DNA of 64,000 nt, taken from assembly GCF_022682495.2 (NCBI RefSeq), contig NC_071388.1, positions 174,559,622-174,623,621 of the forward strand, given 5' to 3'. A program made the position numbers and the translations under genes. The number at the start of each line of letters is the position of its first letter. The stretch's first letter is position 1. This document shows, piece by piece, positions 46,613-56,225 of the stretch. The stretch is from Desmodus rotundus. Lineage: Eukaryota > Chordata > Mammalia > Chiroptera > Phyllostomidae. The notes beneath the pieces are model-generated. The model saw only the letters and a program-made list of their open reading frames with translations, was not told the origin of the DNA and did no database searches.

Positions 46613-49100
46613 TTTGCCATCGAGAACACTTCAGCACAGATCACTCAGGCTGCCTGAATTAATGCTGCAGCCCCTCCCATTGCAGATGTGGGCCATGAAT
46701 TAGTGGAGACCCACTCGCAGTCACGCAGGCAACTTGCTAAGTGCTCTTCATCTCTCCTGTGCTCTGCAGAGCGCACCACTCAATGCTTGTCTATAGGCAT
46801 TCCTAATTAATAGGGGTCTTTGCTTTTAATAACATCCTATATACTTTTAATTCTGAGATGTTCTTAATACTAATGACAATTCCACTCTTAAAAGGATCTG
46901 GACAACAGGCCAGAAATGCTCTTTAGTGAATTTATTAGACATTATTTAGGCTGATAACAGTCTGTTTTGTGAATCAGGGGAAACTGAACAATTACTCAGA
47001 TGTCCCTTGAGCAAGGATCACATTGGGTCTGAAACAGATTGCTGCTTTTTTATTCTTCTCTCCAGTGCTTCCTGTTACCTTACTGCCTTTAAGAGTATGC
47101 CAACTATATTTTAATTAAAAGAGTGTTTGCTTGACTGTAAAAGAGGGAATATACACATGAATCTATGTGACAATATGCTACCATGACCCACATCTAACGC
47201 TCTCTGGCTTTTCTTGAATAAAGGCTTCATGACAAGCCATTGCAGGAAATACTTCAGGGCTTTATAAGCCTAATTAGAATTTCATTAGCCTAATCATAAA
47301 TTACCTGGGTTCAGGTCTGCTTGTTACCTTTTCCCTCTCAGTTTGGATTTTTACCCACAGTTTTCCTCTTTAATGTGGCAGCTGCTTGGATCCTATGTGA
47401 AGGATAGGCTTGAAATGTATGCAGTCAAGGGGCTCTCTTTCTCAGTCTGTTTGAAGTGCACCTGGAAATCGTAGGCTTAGCAGGAAGAGAAAAAGCTCAA
47501 ATGCTGACAGCCACTGCAGCTTGAAGTGTTAAAGGGGAGGCACTCTAAGGGGACACAGCTACATGCTGCCTTGGCACCAAGGATGCTTTGGTCTTAAACA
47601 AAAAAAATACAGATCTCATTTTAAAAGACTGCATGCGGTTTCCTCCCCCTGATCTGAGTTTCAAGATCCACTTAGAATTAAAATCCAGGCAACAGTAAAA
47701 AATCAAAAGTTTAAAATGTTACACATAAACTCATCAGTTTATGGAAAGGAAGACTACTGAGGACAGTACATCTGGAATGTAGTACAATAGCTCTGAGAGC
47801 TGTGTGCTGTTCAAAGAAATGAGCCCTGTGTCACTTAAGACAATCTGCTGGCTGCTCTGAGGCTGGCATTTTGCAGCACCGTCTAAATTCACCTGAATTT
47901 GATTTATGTGCATGTAAACACTGTAATGAGAAGAATTACTATGACTGTGGAGGATGCTATCTGAATGGGTGCCAAGATGTTGGTTGGTTATTGGTGCAAT
48001 GCCAAGCTTTTTTTTCTTTTTCAATTTATGTATGCTTTCAAATCACAAAACTGCTTTGGTCAAGAAGCAATTATAAATGGCTGTGGAATATTGTGCTTGT
48101 TTTTAATGTAGATAGATCATTCTGTACTTTAAATTGTTCAGGGCTTTAATTGACAAGATGTGTGGCATCTTTTCTTGCTTGGTTTGATCTGGTTTTCTGT
48201 ACATCCAAGGGTACTAAGGGTAGACTGTCTCTGACGCCACTTATAGGATTGCATTGATATCTCTCTATACCTAGTTATTTTTTCAAAGTTGTTGGTATAA
48301 TTGAAATCTTACATAGATTTTAATATCCATTTAGTGTTCATATTGATGACTTCAGTTGGAATTCTAATTGCACTTAATTTCTACCTCTTAACCCATCTGG
48401 AAAATATCATGGCATTAGACCAAGAGTTTAAGCTATTTAATTTCTCTAGCTCCTGAAGGAAAAGTTCATCTACTTTTATGATTCCCTGCCAAGGCTATGG
48501 GAATGGATTCTCTAATAATGAAGATTTTTCAAGAAAATCTTTAAACTTTTTGAAAAGCATATAGCTTATTTTAACTTCAGAAGACCTGAGGGAAATCTTG
48601 CGGAACTCTAGATGCATACCCCAGGCCAGGATGCTGACAGCTACCCGGCCATCAATGGAGCGTTTCTTCTTAAGTTCCTGCTCAGGACAGGGGAGAGATT
48701 CCATCACTTCTAGACACTTCCTGGCATAGGTGTACCAAACTGGGGTAATAATTCAGTATCAGATACTCTGCTTCTGCAATATTGTCCTAATAAGTCCAGC
48801 TAAACTCAGAGTTCAGAAACATTCCTCTTCTTAAAACTTAAGCATAGTTAGGACAAAAGGACAAAAAACTAGAGACCTCAGACAAAAAAAAAAAAAAGAG
48901 AGAGACTACTAGGAAGCCTGGCATTACAAATACAATTAGGGCAATAAGGCTGGAATTGATCTTTTAATCAAACATTCAAACATTGAAATTTATACTGAGT
49001 GCCTACTACATACAATGTACTATGTGAGGTATTGTGTTGTCAGGAAAAATTGTGGGAAAAAAATTGTAAACTACTGAAATAGCCCAAAAAGGAATAAGAA
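46613..49100. other. Mostly unique DNA, possible conserved regulatory sequence
   Basis: No transposon was recognised over ~2.5 kb except an oligo(A) tract at 48882-48896. The 47180-47480 segment carries two AGCCTAAT copies (47267-47274 and 47287-47294) 20 bp apart, beside TAATTAG and ATCATAAATTA. A Cys-rich 92-codon frame at 47871-48149 has no family resemblance. Enhancer function is a guess. Confidence 0.4.

Positions 49101-49101
<1 letters not shown>

Positions 49102-49145
<44 letters not shown>
49102..49145. repeat. (ATT)n microsatellite
   Basis: About 15 uninterrupted TTA/ATT units. Likely length-polymorphic. Confidence 0.95.
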
Positions 49146-50023
49146 GAGTATCCTGTCTAGCACAACCTTGTTGGTTATCTCCAATTTTCATGGTCCTTTA
49201 GCAATTTTATAACTCTCTAAGTTGTAGAGAACTGATAATACCGCAAATGATTTTTGTCCATGGAAATGTTAATTAATTGTGTCTGATGGAATGAAATTGA
49301 TTATAGCCCTGTGAATAGACCTGTCTGGCTCTACTTGTAAATTTATTTTAGAATTCTTTATCTGATTATATGTGTACTGTACTTTAACTCCTTCTCTGAA
49401 CACATGTAACATCTTACTGGCCCCCTCTTTAATCATTGAGTTAAATAAAATCTTTGACATGCTCATTTTATATTTGTATAAGGGTCATGATTATACCATC
49501 TTTTAAACACTCTCTTTAGCAATTTGGCAATAAAGAACATGACTCATATTTGCTCTTATTTTGTTTGCTTTTTAACTGGGGAGATGGGGAGATGAACCAT
49601 ATTGGTGACTACAAGTTGACATGCAATTCTGATCGGAGCTCTCCCAGTCAATGAGGTTGGTGTTACTATATAGTTCCAGGTGGACTGTACCAATCAATAG
49701 CTATGTGCATTTACTACTCTTTCATTCCCTTTAACTAGTTGATTACTTGCAAGTGAGAAAATTCATGTGGCTACTGTAACCACAGGGATTGAAAAACAAT
49801 TTTTAGGAATTTTTTCCATCTCTTATCAAAGTAAGAGTTTTATTAATATTTAGAAAACAATAAGTCATGGAAAATATCAAAAATTGGAAACAATGGAAAA
49901 GCAAGATAATAAAAACAAGAGGTCACAATTCTACTAAATAATGCCAACATTTTGGTGTATTTTCGTCTGGACCTCTTATGCTTACTTTTTTTGTTTTTGT
50001 TTTTTGTTTGGTTTGTTTCTCTT
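49146..50023. other. Unannotated AT-rich sequence
   Basis: No gene or named repeat recognised. A T/G-rich simple stretch is at about 49985-50015. Confidence 0.35.
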
Positions 50024-50600
50024 GTATAGTGTATGTAGGCTGGATAATGGTTCCCCCAAATATCCACATCCTAATCTGTGGAACCTGTGAATGTGTGAGG
50101 TTGCAAAGCAAAGGGGAATTGAAGCTGCAGATGGAACTAAGGGATCAGTTGACCTTAAAATAGGATTATTTAGGTGGGCCTACTATGATGACAAGGGCCC
50201 TAAAATGTAGAAGAAAGAGAACCAGAAGATGGTATTGTGAGAACTGTCAGTTGCTGGAGAAGGGGGTCACATGCAAAGGAAGGTAGGTCCCCTATAGAGC
50301 AGTGATTTTCAAACCATGTGCCACAAGAATGTTTAAAACCTACAATACCTGACTATTTAGTCAGAGGCACTGACCTCTTTCCACTTTAGATTGTCAAGTA
50401 AAAGGAAATGACAACAGCCAACACAACAATAGCTGTCTGGTGTGAACGAATAAAAATTATACCTATTTTTTTTGTCAGCTTGTCAAAAAATATAGTTTTT
50501 GGTGTGTCACAGAATTTGAGTATGTAGTTTATGTGTGCCATGAGATGAAAAAGGTTGAAAATTGCTGCTCTAGAGGCTGCAAAAGGCAAGAAAACATAAT
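50024..50600 (+). mobile_element. MLT1-type MaLR LTR, split by a hAT element
   Basis: 'GTAGGCTGGATAATGGTTCCCCCAAATATCCACATCCTAATCTGTGGAACCTGTGAATGTG', 'AATAGGATTATTTAGGTGGGCC' and 'GACAAGGGCCCTAAAATGTAGAAG' follow the MLT1 5' half. After the hAT insert, 'TAGAGGCTGCAAAAGGCAAGAAAAC' resumes it. The MLT1 3' end is missing or too decayed to see. Confidence 0.82.
50300..50567 (+). mobile_element. Non-autonomous hAT transposon nested in MLT1
   Basis: The 268-bp element begins CAGTGATTTTCAAACC and ends GGTTGAAAATTGCTG, an imperfect inverted repeat of the start. CTATAGAG (50292-50299) and CTCTAGAG (50568-50575) form an 8-bp TSD with one mismatch. The body ('GCCACAAGAATGTTTAAAACC', 'GTGTGAACGAATAAAAATTATACC') matches a hAT family I associate with bats. 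No transposase. Confidence 0.87.
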
Positions 50601-52889
50601 TCATAGCAGAACCAAGTAAATACTCCTCCCTGCCTCCTTTTCACCTTCTTCAGTGCCCAGGGTGACAGTACCTGAAAGAAGAAGGACAAGGCAGACTCCG
50701 AAGATCTGGACACAGTCTTACAGACATGAGCACAGAAAGTAGCAGAGTGACGTCATTAGTCCTGAAAATACATGACTGGTGATTGGTACAGAATTCAACA
50801 AAACTTCTTGGGAAAAAATCTCCTTCAAATACACTGAGTGACAATTTTTAAATGCAGTTAAGACAGTGACCATCTTGAAATGAAGTCTCAGGGGATGATC
50901 CGCACAATTTTCAGAGTAAAAGAAGGTACTTTGAGGATGGATAAGCGATGCTTCATTTGGTACCATGGTTCAAGTATTTGCTAATTCCTAGTGGGAGAGA
51001 GTTAAAAATAAATTTTAGAACCATCGATATTATTTTTAATATGTTATTTATAATCTGCTGCATGGTAGCCTATCTGTAATTCTTACTCTATAGGGCAGGC
51101 TAATGATTCTTAATACAACCTTTTGTAATCTTCCTAAAGGATTATAATAACATATCTCTCCAGATATTTTTACAGCTAGATACCTTGGCAAAGTTGAAAT
51201 ATTTGACAATCGTAGTCAGAATTCCTGTACCTAGAGTGCGCATACCAGGTAAACAATACCTCTTCCTCTCCCTTCCTCCAAGCCCATATGGGATATTGCC
51301 TTTGTCTGACTGTGCCTCACAAAACAGTCACATCTTGACTTTGTACTTGCAGAGTCTAGTCCTTGAGCAAGAATAAAATGATGCAATGAGTTGGGGAAAA
51401 TGTGAAATTTTTCAATTAGCTATTTCTCAGATTCCCTAGATTAAGTAGAAAGGAGGCTTTAAGCTTTTATGCTAATTTGAGTAAAATAAAGAAGGCTTGA
51501 TTTTTTGATATGCAGAAAAAAGTAAAACGGGAAAGGAAATGAACTCAAAGATCCAAGCATAATGTTAATTATTACATTTTAATTTTTCTACTTATTAAAA
51601 GTTTCTCAGCTACTGCTTCATTATTTCTTTTACTTGTTTTACAGGTAATTTTATTTAATGAGCCATTGAGGGTGGATCAGGACAGATTGGAGTGTTTTTT
51701 AGAGGATTTTGTGGGCTGGAAGGTGAGCTCATAAGAGACAACCTTTTAGAAATGATGCACAGTGTTCAACAGCAAGAAGACAACTGAGTGAAAAGTGTGT
51801 CATTCTAGGATGGAGTTGGCCCTTAACTCTGCTATGAGCTGGTATAAAATTAGAAAAGGAGAGCATTCAGTGTTGACCTAGAAAGACTGAAGAAAGGTTA
51901 TAATTTCATTATGATACGTATTTTTTAATGAGGTAAGTTTTATATGGGATTACCAGGAGGATGGGGGCCATTACAGATATTTATTGAAACTATTGGGAGT
52001 AATAAGGAAGAACACTGAATAAAATGGCAACAATTGCTCAGGAGCTAGCCAGCAGTTGCTCTGCTTTATTTTCCCAAGGTAGAGACATTTGCTTAGAACG
52101 AAATGGATTTCGAAATAATCACTTTCTTCCTGAATGTGTCTACCCAGAAAGAAGACACTATTAAACCATCAATGCAGCCCCTCCCTATTGCTCACCTAGG
52201 TATTAAAACAAAATGTTTGCAAACCAAGGACCTCATTTTCCAGAAAGGCCTGTAAGTTAACAACCTTGCTTATAGAACCTTGATTTGCAACAACATAAAT
52301 ATTTACCTAAAAACTTAAGTTCCTAAAATATCAATGGTTTAGAGATAAAAGACGGAGGACCATGATGCTATGTAAAGAAGTATATTAGAAGGCCACTTTG
52401 GAGATGTAAATTTGCAACAAATAGTGTCTGAATCTGTGGTAATTTCAACATTCAATTGTGTGACTACATTAAGTATTCTAATTCCCCATTCTTGTTTTGC
52501 ATATGTAAATATGGTATTTTGTACTTGTGGAGTTGTTTAGATAATTACAGCATTGGAGTCTGAGCTCAAGAATTAAATCCTTCAAAGGTACAATTGGCTG
52601 AGAAAAAAGTGGAACATTTTTTTTCCATTTTTGCTTTTTTGCGTTATGAGAAAAACAAAGCTCTTTTGGTCAACTTAAGTTGTTACTGCTGACCTTTCAA
52701 AGTGAAGTGGCAGTTTGTGTGTGGAAGCTGAAACTAATGACGCAAGAAGAAAATAAATAAATGGTGATTAAAAAAAGAGAGTAAGAGTAGTGTGGAAAGA
52801 TGCCAAATGGTGCGTATGTGGCAAATACTTATGCAGTTTTAGGGGGCTTTGTACTCAAGGGAAGGTATAGGTCAAAGATTGAATGACTT
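50601..52889. other. Unannotated intergenic sequence
   Basis: No recognisable exon, RNA gene or named repeat across ~2.3 kb. Confidence 0.35.
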
Positions 52890-53000
52890 GTTGATTTATT
52901 CAATCAATATCTATTGAGCACCTAATAGGTGACAGGCACTCTGCACAGTGCTGGTAATTCAGCAGTGAACAAGGCAGATGAAACTGAGGCCCAACTGGAC
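52890..53000 (+). mobile_element. Ancient LINE-type 3' fragment
   Basis: 'TTATTCAATCAATATCTATTGAGCACCTAATAGGTGACAGGCACTCTGCACAGTGCTGGTAATTCAGCAGTGAACAAGGCAGA' closely follows the common mammalian repeat head. Confidence 0.65.
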
Positions 53001-53269
53001 AGGACCCAGAGGAAGGATCACTGAAGTCTCAAGGCCAGGATAGTGCAGTTGCAGTGCTGACTAGGAGGGCAGCACATTTCTCAGTTTCTATCTCGTTAAT
53101 CCAGATGAAGCTCCTTATTAACCAGACAAGGGTCTGAAAACGTCTTTGGAACCTTGCCTACTTCGCAGGTTCCTTGGACCTTGAAGGCACTGGTTGGGAC
53201 TGGAGACTACATTCAGAGAGTTGTCCTTCTGAGTATATTTTGATGATCCAGGTCTGGGGTTTCTCAAGC

Positions 53270-53760
53270 AGACCATTCATACCAATAGTTAGCAAATATT
53301 TATGTAGCTTCTTTTAGGTTCCAGGCACCGTGAAGATAACAGTGACAAAATATTTAGACTCTGCCCTTATGTAGTTTTGAGGCTAGTGAAGGAGACAGAC
53401 ATTAATCAAAAAATAAAAGAAACAAAAGTAATATTACAAACTGAGATCAGAAGTTAGTTCTGTCTGTAAGACAGAACAAGGCCTCTCAATTGTGCTAGGG
53501 TCTGAAGAATAGAATTTAGTAAGGGAGTGGGAGAGAGAGGCACATTCCAGAAATAGGTCAACTTATGAGAATTCCTCAGGTTAGAGAGACAGAGAGCTGT
53601 AATGGTTGGACTGCGGAGAATGTTGGCAAGAGTGATAAGATTATACAGGCAGGGTAGGCAAGCAGGTAGCTACAAAGAGGAAAGGAGAATTCTCTTAATA
53701 CTAACAGTTGGGCTGGTGGTGGTTCCAGCAAGTACACAAAGTGGGGAATGGAGGGGTGGT
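53270..53760 (+). mobile_element. Ancient LINE-type 3' UTR relic
   Basis: 'TAGTTAGCAAATATTTATGTAGCTTCTTTTAGGTTCCAGGCACCGTG', 'GGAGACAGACATTAATCAAAAAATAAAAG' and 'GGCACATTCCAG' continue the same family. The last part (GAAAGGAGAATTC...) is unsure. Confidence 0.5.
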
Positions 53761-53899
53761 GCGGGGGTGGGGAGGCCTTAGATAATTTTTTTTCAAGTTA
53801 GGTTAACATTAGATAGATTTAATGAATAAGAGTAGTTTGTTATAACATTGTAAATTCAAATGCAGCAGGACACTATTACAAAGTATGTTCACCATTGCT

Positions 53900-54010
53900 T
53901 TATCCATATCTAGTCACTTTCTCTATTTCATGGGCTTTAAGGCGTGGTTTGATAACACATTTCTTATACTCTAGCATAGTGCCTGCCTGGAGTGCAGTAA
54001 AAAAAATTGC
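53900..54010 (+). mobile_element. L2-like 3' fragment
   Basis: 'TATTTCATGGGCTTTAAGGCGTGG...CTCTAGCATAGTGCCTGCCTGGAGTGCAGTAAAAAAAATTGCTGGTTGA' resembles a decayed L2 end. Confidence 0.4.
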
Positions 54011-54166
54011 TGGTTGATAAGTTCAATTTAATAAAAATAATTTCTGTGCTATAGACTACAACCTCATGAAGGCCTTCAATGTATGATGAAAATCCAGGCA
54101 TGGAATGTGGGAAAATAAATGGGAATGATAACTAAATAATTTACATATTCATCTCAAAAGCTGAAT

Positions 54167-55033
54167 TGCCCAAGTCCTGGAGAACAGATTTATTTTTTTA
54201 ATCACTGATATCTTTGGATAATTCAGAGGCAATTTCTTACATTAAAGCCTGAGACTTTACAATTGCGAGAATTCTGTCTGCACAACCTATCCAAAAAAGG
54301 TACATCTGATGTTTGAAAAAACTTCAAAGTCATTGAAAGACAAGATCCTGCATGTTCTCATGCTTGTTCTGTACTGTAAACTCTAGTATCCGGACTAGTA
54401 TGCTGACTTGATAATAAATCCATTTCTAGTTTGGGTCGGGTTTAAAACAGCAGTTTATAAGCAGGGGTCCATAGAAACCTGGAAGCACGCAAGACTTTGC
54501 AGGGCACAAAGTCATGGGCACTTTGAAGGGAATCAATTTCCAGACCCTCAGCTTCTACATGCAGTCTTTCCTGAAACTAATCTCCCAGAGAGAATGGCTG
54601 TGGTGGGCCAGTTATCTTCCCCAACTGCCTTGCACAATCACTCTATTCTATACGAGAAAATTGTGCCTCCCACCCATCTCCAGTCTCACCACCGTGAATA
54701 GCAGTGATGTTGAGACTGCCCGCCTTGGCTCCCGGGGGCGGGGGGGGGGGGGGAGGCTCCTGGAAGACGGGGCAGAGGGACGCTGATGAGAGTTCCTGGT
54801 GCGTGCGGCACTTTATTTCCATATCGTTTCAGCAACAGACTGGTGTCTCTCTGTCTGAGTCTATCTCACAAGGAATTTGAACTTATAGGTAAGGAAGAAT
54901 GAGATGTGATTTATCACGCTTATTAAAATAAACATGGAAGTCAGACATTTTCTGTTGGAAACTGAGTCTGATTTGGTTGATTGGCTTGACAGAGAAGACA
55001 GGCTTTGCCAATTAGTTCGATGGCAGACATGTT
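54167..55033 (+). repeat. Inverted repeat, left arm
   Basis: The outer end is at TGCCCAAGTCCTGG and the inner end at GATGGCAGACATGTT. Open frames of 97 codons (54408-54701) and 90 codons (54514-54786) occur here and are mirrored in the right arm, but have no recognised domain. They are probably chance frames that the duplication copied. Confidence 0.93.
54734..54753 (+). repeat. G-rich tract G5-C-G14 in left arm
   Basis: A 20-base run of G with one C, able in principle to form G-quadruplexes. The mirrored tract in the right arm is C17 (55646-55662), so the two differ by one base and three in length. It is the only difference within the inner 541 bp of the arms. Confidence 0.9.
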
Positions 55034-55365
55034 TGATAAATTTATTAAATTAAATTTTCAGCTCCAAAGTTTTGACAAATATATGTTTAAAGCATGTATC
55101 AATGTAAAATATATTGGTGAATACATCCTCTTCAATGATTTAAATTTACAGTAAATGCTTTAGAAGTCAATTAAAAAATGTAAGAGGGGCTACATAGTTT
55201 CTCCAAAGCTCATGAATTTAAAATATTAGCTGATGGGAATAAGAGAATGTGTGGCAGCCCAGAGAATGAAAATAGCCCCCCAAACCTCTCACTAGGAAAA
55301 TGATTTAGCACTAATGAAATATTTTAAACATTAAGCAAACAGGTTTCCCGCAGAATGATTTATAG
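55034..55365. other. Unique spacer between inverted-repeat arms
   Basis: 332 bp of AT-rich sequence, not mirrored on either side. No gene or named repeat recognised. It would be the loop of any hairpin. Confidence 0.85.
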
Positions 55366-56225
55366 AACATGTCTGCCATCGAACTAATTGGCAAAGCCTG
55401 TCTTCTCTGTCAAGCCAATCAACCAAATCAGACTCAGTTTCCAACAGAAAATGTCTGACTTCCATGTTTATTTTAATAAGCGTGATAAATCACATCTCAT
55501 TCTTCCTTACCTATAAGTTCAAATTCCTTGTGAGATAGACTCAGACAGAGAGACACCAGTCTGTTGCTGAAACGATATGGAAATAAAGTGCCGCACGCAC
55601 CAGGAACTCTCATCAGCGTCCCTCTGCCCCGTCTTCCAGGAGCCTCCCCCCCCCCCCCCCCCGGGAGCCAAGGCGGGCAGTCTCAACATCACTGCTATTC
55701 ACGGTGGTGAGACTGGAGATGGGTGGGAGGCACAATTTTCTCGTATAGAATAGAGTGATTGTGCAAGGCAGTTGGGGAAGATAACTGGCCCACCACAGCC
55801 ATTCTCTCTGGGAGATTAGTTTCAGGAAAGACTGCATGTAGAAGCTGAGGGTCTGGAAATTGATTCCCTTCAAAGTGCCCATGACTTTGTGCCCTGCAAA
55901 GTCTTGTGTGCTTCCAGGTTTCTATGGACCCCTGCTTATAAACTGCTGTTTTAAACCCGACCCAAACTAGAAATGGATTTATTATCAAGTCAGCATACTA
56001 GTCCGGATACTAGAGTTTACAGTACAGAACATGCATGAGAACATGCAGGATCTTGTCTTTCAATGACTTTGAAGTTTTTTCTCACATCAGATGTACCTTT
56101 TTTGGATAGGTTGTGCAGACAGAATTTTCGCAATTGTAAAGTCTCAGGCTTTAATGTAAGAAATTGCCTCTGAATTATCCAAAGATATCAGTGATTAAAA
56201 AAATTTGTTCTCCAGAACTTGGACA
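55366..56225 (-). repeat. Inverted repeat, right arm
   Basis: It begins AACATGTCTGCCATCGAAC and ends GAACTTGGACA. Differences from the left arm lie at 55907, 56032, 56082-56083, 56127, 56216 and 56223, plus a 4-bp indel near 56200. Mirrored open frames at 55695-55988 and 55613-55882 (minus) have no known homologue. Confidence 0.93.
55646..55662 (-). repeat. C17 homopolymer in right arm
   Basis: Mirror of the left-arm G tract, G17 on the minus strand. Prone to slippage and sequencing error. Confidence 0.92.

Larger units (their letters stand above)
54167..56225. repeat. Large near-perfect inverted repeat (palindrome)
   Basis: Left arm 54167-55033 (867 bp) is the reverse complement of right arm 55366-56225 (860 bp), around a 332-bp unique spacer. 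I compared the arms base by base. The inner 541 bp (55366-55906 on the right) are identical apart from one homopolymer tract. Seven substitutions and one 4-bp indel lie further out. This is about 99 percent identity, far closer than the ancient repeats nearby. I recognise no transposon, LTR or gene in the arms. It is most likely a recent inverted duplication. It could extrude a cruciform, or give a long hairpin RNA if transcribed. Confidence 0.95.

Noticed and set aside
47871..48149. Cys-rich 92-codon frame
   Set aside because: The cysteines do not form a known zinc-finger or secreted spacing, and the surroundings are non-coding.
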